Source of the DNA: HKCCE3408 sp039183205
GTDB taxonomy: Bacteria; Pseudomonadota; Alphaproteobacteria; Rhodobacterales; Rhodobacteraceae
NCBI GenBank assembly: GCA_039183205.1
Contig: JBCDBR010000017.1
Span: forward strand, 14,227 to 78,226
Length of the DNA stretch: 64,000 nt
Direction of reading: 5' to 3'
Position 1 is the first letter of the stretch; each line of letters starts with the position of its first letter. A program made the translations under genes and the position numbers. Positions 52,624-62,680 of the stretch are shown piece after piece. The notes under the pieces are model-generated. The model was not told the DNA's origin and did no database searches. It worked only from the letters and a program-made list of their open reading frames with translations.

Positions 52624-53786
52624 TGAACGACAGGATAGGCCGGTTTCCAGCCCCGCTTGGCGCCAAGCGGGGCGGCCTCGGCCAACTCAATCCGCAAAAG
52701 CGCGCCGCCCAAACGCGCGGACCAAGCCGAGAGCAGCGCGGCCGATTCAAGCGTGACGGCATGCGCCACGAGCCGGGTTCCGGGCGCGAGGCGCGCGCAA
52801 AGGTCGTGCAACAAATCCTCCGAAAGCCCCCCGCCAATGAACACAGCCTGCGGCGCGGCCAGGCCGTCCAAGCTGTTCGGCGCTGATCCCTCCACGACGC
52901 CCAATCGGTCGACGCCCAACCGATCGGCATTGCCGCGAATGCGGGCGGCGCGATCAGCGCGTGGCTCAATGCAGATCGCCTCGGTCGTCGGATCGGCCAG
53001 CAACCATTCGATCGAGATCGAGCCCGATCCCCCACCGATATCCCACAGCGTCTCATGGGGACGGGGACCAAGCGCTGAAAGCGCCAGGGCGCGAATCGGG
53101 CGTTTTGTGATCTGCCCATCGCTGTCGAAAAACCCGTCATCGATGCCGCTGGCACGCGACAGGCTGGCCCCCGCGCCGGCAACCTCGAGCGCAACCGCGA
53201 CGGGATGCGCGAAGGCCTCTTGGGGCAGTGTCGCGGCGGTGGCCGAAATCGTTCTTTCGCGGGCCCCGCCGAGCGCCTCCAAAACGGTCAGGCGACTGTC
53301 GCCAAAGCCTGCCTCCACAAGATAGCGCGCCAGCCCCGCCACTGCGGCCCCGTCACGCAGCAAAACGATCGCCCGGATGCCCGGCGCAAGATGCGGCCGG
53401 AGCCGCGCCATAGGTGCTGCGTGAAGACCAAGGCAAAGGGTCGTTTCGATCGGCCAGCCAAGACGGCCAGCGGCCTGGGCAAATGTCGATGGGCCGGGGA
53501 TGACGGTCCATTCACCGGCATCAAAGCTTCGGGCGATGGTACTGCCGGCGCCGAACCAGAACGGGTTTCCAGAAGCCAGAACAACGACACGGCGCCCCCG
53601 GAATTGCTGGAGGATCGCGATCCCATCAGCAAATGGCACCGGCCATTCGACCTGTTCGGCCTGCAATTGTGGCAGCAATGCCAAATGCCGCGGCGGTCCC
53701 ATCACGATCTCAGCAGCCGTAAGCGCGCGAAGACTTGCAGGCGAAAGCCCATCTGGGCCATCCTCGCCGAGGCCGATAATGGTCAT
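52605..53786 (-). CDS. cobL: Precorrin-6Y C5,15-methyltransferase (decarboxylating)
   Basis: This 393-residue two-domain enzyme has an N-terminal CbiE-like methylase (TIIGLGEDGPDGLSPAS, LASGNPFWFGAG) and a C-terminal CbiT-like methylase/decarboxylase (LWDIGGGSGSISIEW). The start at 53786 follows AGAGG; longer frames extend over the divergent cobK start. It begins the cobL-E-M-B-A-F block. Confidence 0.92.
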   Translation of the reverse strand: MTIIGLGEDGPDGLSPASLRALTAAEIVMGPPRHLALLPQLQAEQVEWPVPFADGIAILQQFRGRRVVVLASGNPFWFGAGSTIARSFDAGEWTVIPGPSTFAQAAGRLGWPIETTLCLGLHAAPMARLRPHLAPGIRAIVLLRDGAAVAGLARYLVEAGFGDSRLTVLEALGGARERTISATAATLPQEAFAHPVAVALEVAGAGASLSRASGIDDGFFDSDGQITKRPIRALALSALGPRPHETLWDIGGGSGSISIEWLLADPTTEAICIEPRADRAARIRGNADRLGVDRLGVVEGSAPNSLDGLAAPQAVFIGGGLSEDLLHDLCARLAPGTRLVAHAVTLESAALLSAWSARLGGALLRIELAEAAPLGAKRGWKPAYPVVQWRTQL

Positions 53787-53814
53787 CCATGCCTCTGACG
53801 TTGAAATCTCACCC

Positions 53815-54570
53815 ATGGCGCCGAACCTGTTGATCCTCGCCGGAACGACCGAAGCGCGTGTTCTGGCCCGCGCTGTCGCCGCGCGGGGGATCTCCGGCAC
53901 CGTATCGTTGGCCGGGCGTGTCGCGCAGCCTTTGGACCAGCCGCTGCCATTGCGGATCGGCGGATTTGGCGGTGTGGCCGGCCTTGTGCGCTATCTGCGC
54001 GACGCCGGCATTACCCATCTGATCGACGCAACCCATCCGTTTGCCGCAAAGATGAGCCGGCACGCAGTGGCCGCGGCTGCGCAAACCGGCCTGCCGATGG
54101 TCGCGCTGAGCCGTCCGGCTTGGCGCGCCGAACCGGGCGATCACTGGCAATGCGTGCCCAATATTGCCGGTGCGGTTGCAGCGCTTGATCGACCACGGCA
54201 ACGCGTGCTGCTGGCTGTCGGTCGGATGCATTTGGCCGACTTCGCGGGGAACCCGCAGCATCACTACGTGCTGCGGCTCGTGGATCGCACGGCCAAGACG
54301 CTCCCGTTTCCCGATGCGACGATCATCACGGCCCGCGGTCCCTTCGATCTGGCCGGTGATCTCGACCTGCTGCGCGCGCACGCCATAGATCTTGTCGTAT
54401 CGAAAAACTCTGGCGGCGACGGGGCTTATGCGAAAATCGCCGCTGCGCGGTTGCTGGGACTTCCGGTGATCATGATCGACCGACCGGAGATGCCGGAACG
54501 GATAGAATTTCACGACCTGGATGCCGTTTTGACCTGGATCGCTCATCCCGGCACCGCCCGCGGCGTATAG
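53815..54570 (+). CDS. cobK: Precorrin-6A reductase
   Basis: This NADPH-dependent reductase has 251 residues. LLILAGTTEARVLARAVAARG is the N-terminal nucleotide-type motif, and THLIDATHPFAAKMS and VSKNSGGDGAYAKI are CobK signatures. It runs against all its cob neighbours: its start is 29 bases from the divergent cobL start, and its last 28 bases overlap the 3' end of cobJ. An in-frame ATG at 53779 with GAGG six bases upstream is an alternative start that would overlap cobL. Confidence 0.92.
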   Translation: MAPNLLILAGTTEARVLARAVAARGISGTVSLAGRVAQPLDQPLPLRIGGFGGVAGLVRYLRDAGITHLIDATHPFAAKMSRHAVAAAAQTGLPMVALSRPAWRAEPGDHWQCVPNIAGAVAALDRPRQRVLLAVGRMHLADFAGNPQHHYVLRLVDRTAKTLPFPDATIITARGPFDLAGDLDLLRAHAIDLVVSKNSGGDGAYAKIAAARLLGLPVIMIDRPEMPERIEFHDLDAVLTWIAHPGTARGV

Positions 54571-55295
54571 ACGAACGGCGCGCCGGCGCGTTCGATGATC
54601 CGCGTTTTGGCCGACCCGATCAGCACAACGGTGCGCATATCGGCCATGTCGGGTTTTGCATCGGCCAGACGGAGAACGCGCAATTCCTCATCGGCCGTCG
54701 AGACCGCGCGGGCAAAGGCAATCACCCCCTCCGGCGCGCATATCCCGCGTAAAAGCTCCAGCGCGCGCGCGAAACCATCAGGCCGCGCCTTGGATCGCGG
54801 ATTGTAAAGTGCGATGGCAAAATCGGCTTCGACGGCAAGCCGTAGGCGGGTTTCGATCAGCGACCACGGTTTGAGATTGTCGCTGAGGTTTATAGCACAG
54901 AAATCATGGCCAATAGGCGCGCCGAGGCGCGCTGCGGCGGCCAGCATGGCTGTCACGCCCGGCAGCACGCGAATGTCCAAATCCCGCCAAGCCGCCGGTC
55001 CCGCCTCCACCGCCTCAAAGACCGCCGCGGCCATCGCAAAAACACCGGGATCGCCGGAGCTGACGATGACGACGCGTCGGCCCTGGCGCGCCAGATCGAG
55101 CGCATGCTGGGCGCGCGCGATCTCCGCGCGGTTGTCGGTTACATGGCGCAGGACGCCCCGGCGCGCGGCCACGCGTTCGACATAAGGCCCGTAACCGACA
55201 AGATCGCTGGCCGCATCCAGCGCCGCGGTCACCTCTGGCGTGATGAGCTGATCGCTTCCGGGTCCAAGACCGGCGATCACCAGCCAACCGGTCAT
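54543..55295 (-). CDS. cobJ: Precorrin-3B C17-methyltransferase
   Basis: This 250-residue ring-contracting methylase has VIAGLGPGSDQLITPEV, VGYGPYVERV and VSSGDPGVFAMAAAVFE. The 3' end overlaps cobK on the other strand by 28 bases and the start overlaps the cobI stop by ATGA. Confidence 0.93.
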   Translation of the reverse strand: MTGWLVIAGLGPGSDQLITPEVTAALDAASDLVGYGPYVERVAARRGVLRHVTDNRAEIARAQHALDLARQGRRVVIVSSGDPGVFAMAAAVFEAVEAGPAAWRDLDIRVLPGVTAMLAAAARLGAPIGHDFCAINLSDNLKPWSLIETRLRLAVEADFAIALYNPRSKARPDGFARALELLRGICAPEGVIAFARAVSTADEELRVLRLADAKPDMADMRTVVLIGSAKTRIIERAGAPFVYTPRAVPG

Positions 55296-56026
55296 GGCCG
55301 ACGCCCCTGGCCATGCACGATGACAATGGAAAAATACGGCACCGTACCCTCTCCGGCTTCAACAAGCGGCACAACGCGTTCCTCGGCCATGCTGGCGCAT
55401 TCGACCAGCCAGGCATTGTCGAGCTTTCCCGCCGCGTCCAAGGCCGCCCGAACCCGCGGCAGATTGCGCCCAACCTTCATCACCACAATCGCGTCGGCCA
55501 CGCGCATATGCTGCACCAAATCGGGCTCCGGCATCGTTCCCAAAAGCACCGTGAGAACATCATCGCCCCAGGTGATGGGAAGACCCGTTGCCGTCCAGGC
55601 CGCCGACATCCCCGTAATCGCTGGCACGATCTGCACCGCCACGTCGTCCTTCAGACGGGTATAAAGATGCATGAAAGAACCATAGAAGAATGGATCGCCT
55701 TCGCACAGAACCACCGCATCCTCACCACGCCTGGCCAGATCGCGCAGGCTCACGGACACCTCTGCGTAGAACCCTGACAGACAGGCGTTATAGGCCGGAT
55801 CGGTCAGCGAAATCTCCGTTGTGACGGGGTAGTCCATCGGATGTTCGGTCACATCCGCACGCATCATGCCGTCCACAATCGTTCGGGCCCGCCCTGGGCG
55901 CCCGGCCTTACGGAAATAAGCGACGTGCCGGGCGTCGCGGACCATCCGATCTGCGCGCACGCTCATGAGTTCGGGGTCACCCGGGCCCAATCCGACGCCC
56001 CAGATCGTGCCCGCTTTCGCGCTCAT
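55292..56026 (-). CDS. cobI: Precorrin-2 C20-methyltransferase
   Basis: This 244-residue methylase has IWGVGLGPGDPELMSVRA and LCEGDPFFYGSFMHLY, the classic CobI/CbiL pair. It overlaps cobH and cobJ by ATGA junctions. Confidence 0.93.
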   Translation of the reverse strand: MSAKAGTIWGVGLGPGDPELMSVRADRMVRDARHVAYFRKAGRPGRARTIVDGMMRADVTEHPMDYPVTTEISLTDPAYNACLSGFYAEVSVSLRDLARRGEDAVVLCEGDPFFYGSFMHLYTRLKDDVAVQIVPAITGMSAAWTATGLPITWGDDVLTVLLGTMPEPDLVQHMRVADAIVVMKVGRNLPRVRAALDAAGKLDNAWLVECASMAEERVVPLVEAGEGTVPYFSIVIVHGQGRRP

Positions 56027-56652
56027 TCCGCGCGGCTCGCAATGGCGTTTATCGCCGCAACCGTGATCGCGCTGCCGCCCAAGCGGCCCTCGACAATCAA
56101 GCATGGGCACGGCTGCGCAGCCCAAAGCGCAGATTTGGATTCCGCCGCACCGACAAACCCCACGGGGCAGCCAATGATCGCAGCCGGGCGTGGGCAGCGA
56201 GGGTCTTCCAACATCTCCAGAAGATGAAAGAGCGCCGTCGGTGCGTTGCCGATGGCCACGAGACTGCCGCCGAGATGGGGGCGCCAGAGCTCCAACGCAG
56301 CGGCCGAGCGCGTTGTACCCAGTCGCGCGGCCATATCCGCGACCTCCGGCGCCTGCAAGGTGCACAGAACCCTATTGTCCTCCGGGAGCCGTTTGCGTGT
56401 GACGCCTTCGCTGACCATGCGTGCATCGCATAGGATCGGCGCTCCGGCCTCAAGCGCTGCGCGGGCCATGCCAACCATGCCCGGTGAAAACCGCACGTCC
56501 GCCTCAAGCCCGACAAGCCCTGCGGCATGGATCATGCGGACCGCGACCTGTTCCTCATCGGTATCAAAGCGCGCCAAATCGGCTTCGGACCGGATCGTGG
56601 CAAAGCTTTCCGCGTAGATCGCCGCGCCATTGGTTTCGTAGCTATATGGCAT
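56023..56652 (-). CDS. cobH: Precorrin-8X methylmutase
   Basis: This 209-residue enzyme moves a methyl group from C-11 to C-12, giving hydrogenobyrinate. SYETNGAAIYAESFATIR is the N-terminal signature; a conserved His lies in MIHAAG and PVGFVGAAESKSAL is near the end. It follows cobG by two bases. Confidence 0.94.
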   Translation of the reverse strand: MPYSYETNGAAIYAESFATIRSEADLARFDTDEEQVAVRMIHAAGLVGLEADVRFSPGMVGMARAALEAGAPILCDARMVSEGVTRKRLPEDNRVLCTLQAPEVADMAARLGTTRSAAALELWRPHLGGSLVAIGNAPTALFHLLEMLEDPRCPRPAAIIGCPVGFVGAAESKSALWAAQPCPCLIVEGRLGGSAITVAAINAIASRAE

Positions 56653-56654
56653 GG

Positions 56655-57827
56655 TTATCCGCCGATGAATTTCGCCACCTGCCGCGGGTCGATCTCGCGG
56701 TAGGCGGGGTCATCCCACGGCCGGCCATCCTTGACAAGATCGAAGCGGCCCGCGCGTCCGACAAGCGTCAGATCGGCGCCAGCGGGATGGGCGCATCCCT
56801 TCGCACAGCCCGATACATGCAAAGATGCCGATGGGGGCAAAATGGCGGCAACGGCGCGCGCCAATCCGCGGGTCTCGACGCTGGCTTGTGGACAGCCCGG
56901 CGCACCGGTGCAAGCATGCACGCGCAGCAGCGCATCGGTGGGATCGAGCACAAGGCTGCTGCTACCGGCCAGCGCCGTTACATCGGCAATGCCGGGCAAA
57001 AAAAACATGCGCCACGGTGTTATCCGGAGGCTGCCCGCGCTGATCTCTGCAAGATCGACGAGCGTGGATGGAGACACCTGACCGAAGGCCACGCCGACCA
57101 GATATCCACCGGACCGTTTGCCCGGGCTTGGCCGCGACGCTGCGGGTGCGGGCACGCACGTGCCCGAAAGCGCATCGGGGAGCACAGCACCCCTGCCAAG
57201 ATGGCCGGCCATCCTGCCGCGACCATCGGCACCGACGCCACCTGAGGCGATGAACCAATGGGCGATCTCCAGCGCAAGGGCGGCTGCGGCGCGGGCATCC
57301 GGCACCGACCGCCCCGTGGCCGCGCCGTCGGCCCGCACGATCAGGCCATCGGATGATGTCTCGATGCGGATATCGCCACTGATCGCTGACAATTGCCGAT
57401 CCGGCGCAATATCGACCACAAAGCCAAATTTCGACGGCAAGGGATCGAACGCGCCGGCGCGCAGTCCCACATCAACTGCGCGCGCGATCTGCCTTTGGCG
57501 ATCATCGGTCGTGCCGGTGCCGAAGGGGTCGGTCACGATATTGCAGCGGTTCATTGCTGGGCCGTCCGTGCTCAGCAGACCAAACGCCCGCAACCCGTCC
57601 AAAAGTGCGGCATGGCCGTTTTCGGACACGCCACGGATTTGAAGATTGGCGCGGGTTGTCAGGTCGATCAGGCCATTGCCTTGCCGTTCTGCCAAACCGG
57701 CAAGCCCCCGTGCCTGCGCCGCTGTCAACGCACCCATCGGGGGACGAACGCGCACGACCAGGCCGTCGCCGGAGGCCATCGGACGGTGCGCGCTTGGGCA
57801 CCAGCCGCGGATGGCGGGCCTGGTCAT
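56655..57827 (-). CDS. cobG: Precorrin-3B synthase
   Basis: This oxygen-dependent enzyme of the nitrite/sulfite reductase fold inserts oxygen at C-20; it marks the aerobic pathway. The 390 residues have RANLQIRGVSE in the first half and, near the C-terminus, CTGAPGC and CAKGC, the four cysteines of the [4Fe-4S] site. The start overlaps the cobN stop. Confidence 0.9.
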   Translation of the reverse strand: MTRPAIRGWCPSAHRPMASGDGLVVRVRPPMGALTAAQARGLAGLAERQGNGLIDLTTRANLQIRGVSENGHAALLDGLRAFGLLSTDGPAMNRCNIVTDPFGTGTTDDRQRQIARAVDVGLRAGAFDPLPSKFGFVVDIAPDRQLSAISGDIRIETSSDGLIVRADGAATGRSVPDARAAAALALEIAHWFIASGGVGADGRGRMAGHLGRGAVLPDALSGTCVPAPAASRPSPGKRSGGYLVGVAFGQVSPSTLVDLAEISAGSLRITPWRMFFLPGIADVTALAGSSSLVLDPTDALLRVHACTGAPGCPQASVETRGLARAVAAILPPSASLHVSGCAKGCAHPAGADLTLVGRAGRFDLVKDGRPWDDPAYREIDPRQVAKFIGG

Positions 57828-60800
57828 GTTCCGGTGTCCAATTCGGCCAGAATTGCATTCCGCCGCGACTGCCACAGGCCGGCTGCATGCAGCTCTGCAA
57901 ATCGCGCGCGCATCGCCGCCAACGCCTCGGGATTGGCGGTTTCCAAGAAATCGCTGACGCCTTGATCGCCCAAGGTCGCATCCCAGAATTGATCGAAGAG
58001 ATGCGCACCGACCACACCGGCGAGATGGGCAAAAGCGGCCATATTGTCCAGCGTCGCTGCGATCTCGGCCGCACCGCGAAATCCGTGCCGGCGCATGCCC
58101 GCGATCCAATCGGGGTTCGCAGCCCGGGCCTGCACGACACGGGCGATCTCTTCGGTCAGGGCCCGGGCACGCGGACGGTGCGGGTCTGTATTGTCGAGAT
58201 GATAGAGCCGCGCTGCGCCTGCACCCAGGCTGGCTTTGGCCGCTGCAAAACCCGCCTCGTGGCTGGCGTAATCCTCGGCCAGCAACAGGTCGGTTTCCGG
58301 CAGGTCTTGGGCGTGTACGAATGTGTCGGCTTGCGCCAATCGGGCCTTGATCCCATCTGTGTCGTGATGCTGCCGGTCCCCATCAAGGGCCCAGCTTGAC
58401 GCCGCGATCCAGGCATCGCCCGCCGCGCGGCGTCCATCGGCGGAAAAATCCCCCAGGCTTGGCGCCATGCCCAGCCCAAAGCTGCCGGGCGCCGGGCCAT
58501 AGACGCGTGCGCCCTCGCGGCCGACAAACGGGTTCCAATCCGGCGCCTCGTCCCGCTGGCCAAGTGTCCGCACCGCGTGCTGGAAGAGCGCCGAAAGCGT
58601 TGGAAAGACATCGCGGAAGAGGCCCGAGACACGCAACGTGACATCAATCCGAGGACGATCAAGTTCCGCGATGGGAACGACCTCGATACCCGACACCCGC
58701 TCCGATCCCGGATCCCATAGAGGCCTTACGCCCAAAAGCGCCAGCGCCATGGCGAAGTCCTCGCCGGCCGTACGCATCGTGGCCGAGCCCCAAAGATCGA
58801 CGATCAATCCACGCGGCCAATCGCCATCGTCTTGCAGGTGGCGCCGGACCAGTTCGTCGGCAAGTGCAACGCCTTGGCGGAACGCCGCCCGCGTGGGGAC
58901 GCTGCGCGGATCGGTGGTGTAGATATTCCGCCCGGTCGGCAGCACATCGGTCCGCCCGCGCGCAGGTGATCCGGAGGGTCCCGGTTCGATCCGGCGGCCT
59001 GCGACGGCGTCGAGCAATCCCTGCCGTTCGGCCGCGGCCGAGACCGAGGCCGTCTGACGCGGCGTGTCGCCCTGCCGGCCCAGCACCCGCCCCCAGACAT
59101 GCAAGCCGTCCCCGAACTGGCTTTCCTTCACGTCACAGACAAAGCGGTCGATCCGCGTGATCGCATCCGCGGTGCAGGCGCTGGTCTGGATACCCAAATC
59201 CCCCTCCACCCCCAATGCTTGGGCCTCGTCGCGGATATCCGCCATAAGCCGGTCGCGCCGACGCGGATCGAGCCCATCGGCATTGGAAAATTCGTCAAGC
59301 AGCGCCTCAAGCCGGGCCAGCCGCGCGGGGGTGCGCGACGCCTTCAAGGGTGGCGGAACATGGCCAAGCGTGACCGCGCCGATCCGGCGCTTGGCCTGCG
59401 CGGCCTCACCCGGATCATTCACGATAAAGGGATAGATCACCGGCAGATCGCCGATCAGCGCCTCTGGCCAGCAGGTATCGGACAGCGCAACCGCTTTGCC
59501 CGGCAGCCATTCCAGCGTGCCATGCGCACCAATATGTATCAGCGCGTCCGCCCGCTCTCGCAACCACAGATAAAACGCCACATAGGCGTGTCGCGGCACC
59601 CGCGACAGATCGTGATAGTCGTCGGCGCGGCTTTGTGGCGTCCCGCGCTCGGGTTGAAGGGCAACAAGCGCTGCACCGCGTCTGACAGCGGCAAAGCGGA
59701 AACCACCCGGCCCGGCCTCTGCGTCGTCTTCCGGCGCGCCCCATGCGGCCTCCAAATCCCTCTGCAAGGTCTCCGGAAGGCGGTGCAGCGCGGCCCGATA
59801 GGCCGCCATGGGCCACGAAATCCGCTCCGACGCGAGCGCGCGCTCCAGCGGTTGTCCCGGCGCGATGTCGTGCCCTGCCCCGGCCAGGTCCGCCAAGATC
59901 GCCTCGGTTGAAGCCAACGCGTCAAGGCCCACCGCATGCGCCATGTTCCATTCCCGCCCCGGATAGGTCGAAAGCACCAAGGCAAGACGCCGATCCGCTG
60001 CGGGCGTAACCGCCAGCCGGTGCCAGGCGGCGACCCGGTCCGCGATCGCCGCGATACGCGCTGTCTCAGGCTGGTGGGCATAGCGGGCAAATTGCAGATC
60101 GGGGTCGCGCGCGCCAGGCTCCTTAAAGGACGCAACACCCGCCAAAAGCCGACCATCGACTTCAGGCAGCACAACATGCATGGCCAGATCGGCCGGCGAC
60201 AGGCCACGTTCGGCCTCGTCCCAGGCCTTGCGGGTTGAGGTTGCCAGCGCAACTTGAAAGACCGGCACGCCTGCGGCATCAAGCGGTGAGCATCCGCTGT
60301 CGCCACGCCCCGAAAACGAGGTCGCGTTCACAATGGCTGCGGGTGCCAATTGGCGCATTTGAAGTTCCAGCCACGCCCGCGCATCCGGCGCCTTCAGCGA
60401 CGGCGCAAAAAGCCCCAGACAGCGAAAGCCGCGGCCGCGCAGCGCCGCAAAAAGCGCCTCAATCGGCGCCACATCCGCCGCGACCAAATAGGACCGGTAA
60501 AAGACGATAGCCACAAGCGGCAAGGTCGGATCCGATGGGGCCGACGCCGGACAGTCTACGCCGTCCTCGGGCGTCCAGGTGCCAAATTGCGGCAAGGCTT
60601 TGGGCCCCGGCACCGGTCCTGCATAAAGCCCCGCCGCCAACGCCATTTGCGCCAAGGCGGCCTGTGCCGCCACCGCGCCGCCTGCGTCGCAAAGCTGCGC
60701 CAATCGGTGCCGTGTCGATGCCGGCACGGTCGAGACGGCATCAAGGCGCGTATCGGCCCTGCCATCCGCTGGCAACACGGCAAGCGCGATCCCCTTTTGC

Positions 60801-61123
60801 CGCGCCAACGTCTCGATTTGTTGCAACCCGTAGGGCCAGTAGGGCACACCCCCGATGAGGCGGATCAGAATGCCCTTCGCGCCCGACAATGTCTGCTCCA
60901 CATAGGTATCGACCGACAGCGGATGCTTAAGCGCGGCAATATTGGCCAACCGCAATGCCGGCAGCCCACCTTCAGGTCCGCCACCGCGATGCCATCCCGC
61001 CGCAAACGCGCTCAGGTCACTGTCGGAAAACGACAAAACAACCAGATCGGCCGGGGATTGTCCCAGATCGGTCGGCGTCTCGGTTTCCTCAAGCCCGTGG
61101 CTTTCGCGAAAGATGACATGCAT
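57824..61123 (-). CDS. cobN: Cobaltochelatase subunit CobN
   Basis: This large subunit of the ATP-dependent CobNST complex inserts cobalt into hydrogenobyrinate diamide. It has 1,099 residues, somewhat shorter than the roughly 1,250 of Pseudomonas CobN. IHIGAHGTLEWLPGKAV, DLWGSATMRTAGEDFAMAL and ARVYGPAPGSFG are family motifs. cobS and cobT are not in the window. It follows cobW by 15 bases. Confidence 0.93.
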   Translation of the reverse strand: MHVIFRESHGLEETETPTDLGQSPADLVVLSFSDSDLSAFAAGWHRGGGPEGGLPALRLANIAALKHPLSVDTYVEQTLSGAKGILIRLIGGVPYWPYGLQQIETLARQKGIALAVLPADGRADTRLDAVSTVPASTRHRLAQLCDAGGAVAAQAALAQMALAAGLYAGPVPGPKALPQFGTWTPEDGVDCPASAPSDPTLPLVAIVFYRSYLVAADVAPIEALFAALRGRGFRCLGLFAPSLKAPDARAWLELQMRQLAPAAIVNATSFSGRGDSGCSPLDAAGVPVFQVALATSTRKAWDEAERGLSPADLAMHVVLPEVDGRLLAGVASFKEPGARDPDLQFARYAHQPETARIAAIADRVAAWHRLAVTPAADRRLALVLSTYPGREWNMAHAVGLDALASTEAILADLAGAGHDIAPGQPLERALASERISWPMAAYRAALHRLPETLQRDLEAAWGAPEDDAEAGPGGFRFAAVRRGAALVALQPERGTPQSRADDYHDLSRVPRHAYVAFYLWLRERADALIHIGAHGTLEWLPGKAVALSDTCWPEALIGDLPVIYPFIVNDPGEAAQAKRRIGAVTLGHVPPPLKASRTPARLARLEALLDEFSNADGLDPRRRDRLMADIRDEAQALGVEGDLGIQTSACTADAITRIDRFVCDVKESQFGDGLHVWGRVLGRQGDTPRQTASVSAAAERQGLLDAVAGRRIEPGPSGSPARGRTDVLPTGRNIYTTDPRSVPTRAAFRQGVALADELVRRHLQDDGDWPRGLIVDLWGSATMRTAGEDFAMALALLGVRPLWDPGSERVSGIEVVPIAELDRPRIDVTLRVSGLFRDVFPTLSALFQHAVRTLGQRDEAPDWNPFVGREGARVYGPAPGSFGLGMAPSLGDFSADGRRAAGDAWIAASSWALDGDRQHHDTDGIKARLAQADTFVHAQDLPETDLLLAEDYASHEAGFAAAKASLGAGAARLYHLDNTDPHRPRARALTEEIARVVQARAANPDWIAGMRRHGFRGAAEIAATLDNMAAFAHLAGVVGAHLFDQFWDATLGDQGVSDFLETANPEALAAMRARFAELHAAGLWQSRRNAILAELDTGT

Positions 61124-61138
61124 GCAGACGTCCTGGTC

Positions 61139-62194
61139 CTACTCCGCGGCGTGTGCGTCGGGTGCCAGCATACTCTGGATTGCTGCTTTATCGATATCGT
61201 GATGTTCGGCGATCACCACAAGACGGCCCCGCCGGCCCTCATTGGGCGACCACAAACGGTCAAACTGGTGTCGCACCCGTGTGCCAACCGCCTGCACCAA
61301 AAGCCGCATGGGTTTGCCGGCCACCGCCGCATAACCTTTCACGCGCAGAATATGCTGTTCGCGCGCCATCCGTTCGATCCGCGCGACAAGCTCGTCCGCA
61401 TCAGCCATTTCGGGGATATCGATCACCACGCTATCGAAATCGTCATGTTCGTGATCGTCGTGGCCATCATGGTGGCTGGGCCTGGCCTCCATATCGTCCT
61501 CTGCCGCAGCTTCAAGTCCCAGGATCACGCGCGGGTCGACCACGCCTTCGGCGACCTCCACCACAGGCGCCGGGCGCGGCGCTTCGGCGGCGATCACGGC
61601 CTTCGCTTTGGCCACACCTTCCGATCCTGCCAGATCGGGCTTGGTCAACAGGATGATATCGGCGCAGGAAATCTGGTCCTCGAAGACCTCTGAGAGCGGT
61701 GTTTCGTGATCGATGCTTTCATCCGCCAGCCGCTGTGCATCGACCGCGGCCACATTGGGCGCAAACCGACCAGCCGCGACGGCCTCGGCATCGGCCAGGG
61801 CAATCACGCCATCGACCGTGATCTTCGACCGGATATCGGGCCAGTCGAAGGCCTTCAAAAGCGGCTTCGGCAGCGCCAGACCGCTGGTCTCGATCAAAAT
61901 GTGCTCTGGCCGCGGATCAAGCTTCATCAACGCCTCAATCGTGGGGATGAAGTCATCGGCCACCGTGCAACAGATGCAGCCATTCGCAAGCTCCATAATG
62001 TTCTCGGCCGGACAATCCGGGATCGCACAGCTTTTGAGGATGTCCCCATCCACGCCGACATCGCCGAATTCATTGACAACAACCGCAAGCCGCTTGCCGC
62101 CGGGGTTCTGGATCAACTGGCTGATCAGCGTCGTTTTACCCGACCCCAAAAAGCCGGTGATCACGGTGACGGGCAATTTTTCTAGGCTTGCCAT
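61139..62194 (-). CDS. cobW: CobW GTPase, cobalamin-linked COG0523 protein
   Basis: This 351-residue G3E GTPase is thought to deliver cobalt to CobNST. It has GFLGSGKTTLISQLI, CICC with Cys73, Cys75 and Cys76, IETSGLALPKP, a His/Asp stretch at about 239-252 and a CobW_C domain. Its place before cobN under a cobalamin riboswitch separates it from the zinc-type relative at 42908. Confidence 0.93.
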   Translation of the reverse strand: MASLEKLPVTVITGFLGSGKTTLISQLIQNPGGKRLAVVVNEFGDVGVDGDILKSCAIPDCPAENIMELANGCICCTVADDFIPTIEALMKLDPRPEHILIETSGLALPKPLLKAFDWPDIRSKITVDGVIALADAEAVAAGRFAPNVAAVDAQRLADESIDHETPLSEVFEDQISCADIILLTKPDLAGSEGVAKAKAVIAAEAPRPAPVVEVAEGVVDPRVILGLEAAAEDDMEARPSHHDGHDDHEHDDFDSVVIDIPEMADADELVARIERMAREQHILRVKGYAAVAGKPMRLLVQAVGTRVRHQFDRLWSPNEGRRGRLVVIAEHHDIDKAAIQSMLAPDAHAAE

Positions 62195-62195
62195 G

Positions 62196-62588
62196 TCAGC
62201 AATCTCCTAAGCTGGGCACGGGGTCAATCGGTGGAATGCGCGCAATGCAGTTCTTGCGGAAGTGTTCTGGGCGTTCGCGCCACGGCACTAGCCCATCGCC
62301 CGTCGCGGCGTATTTGGCTGCACCGTCGACAACGACCGCCGCATCCTGCGCGGGGTCGAAACGTCCGTAGACATAGCTCCAGCGGCCCGTTCCACGCAGC
62401 GCAATCGTGCAGCCTTGGCTGCAATTGGACAGGCATTCCACCGGCAAAACCCGGACACCGTCGATGGGCATTTCGGCAAGCCGGCGGAACAGCACAGAAC
62501 CGGGGCGCTCCGCATCGTCTGGCGCCGCGCCGGCTTGTCGGCATTTGACGCACACCAAAAGGTCCGCAGGATCAGAATGTTGCGCCAT
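62196..62588 (-). CDS. DUF1636 protein, thioredoxin-like ferredoxin fold
   Basis: This 130-residue protein has VCVKCRQAG and VECLSNCSQGCTIAL, giving a C-x2-C and C-x3-C-x3-C layout like thioredoxin-fold [2Fe-2S] proteins. DUF1636 members are commonly found beside cobW; a metal-binding or redox role is inferred. GGAG lies five bases before the ATG. It is the first gene behind the cobalamin riboswitch. Confidence 0.75.
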   Translation of the reverse strand: MAQHSDPADLLVCVKCRQAGAAPDDAERPGSVLFRRLAEMPIDGVRVLPVECLSNCSQGCTIALRGTGRWSYVYGRFDPAQDAAVVVDGAAKYAATGDGLVPWRERPEHFRKNCIARIPPIDPVPSLGDC

Positions 62589-62680
62589 GCACGCTCCGTC
62601 GGTTTTGGGGCGGGGACAGACAGAGACCCGGCGGCCTGCACACGGGACATCCTGCACCGGAACACCCCGCCCGGTTCAAT

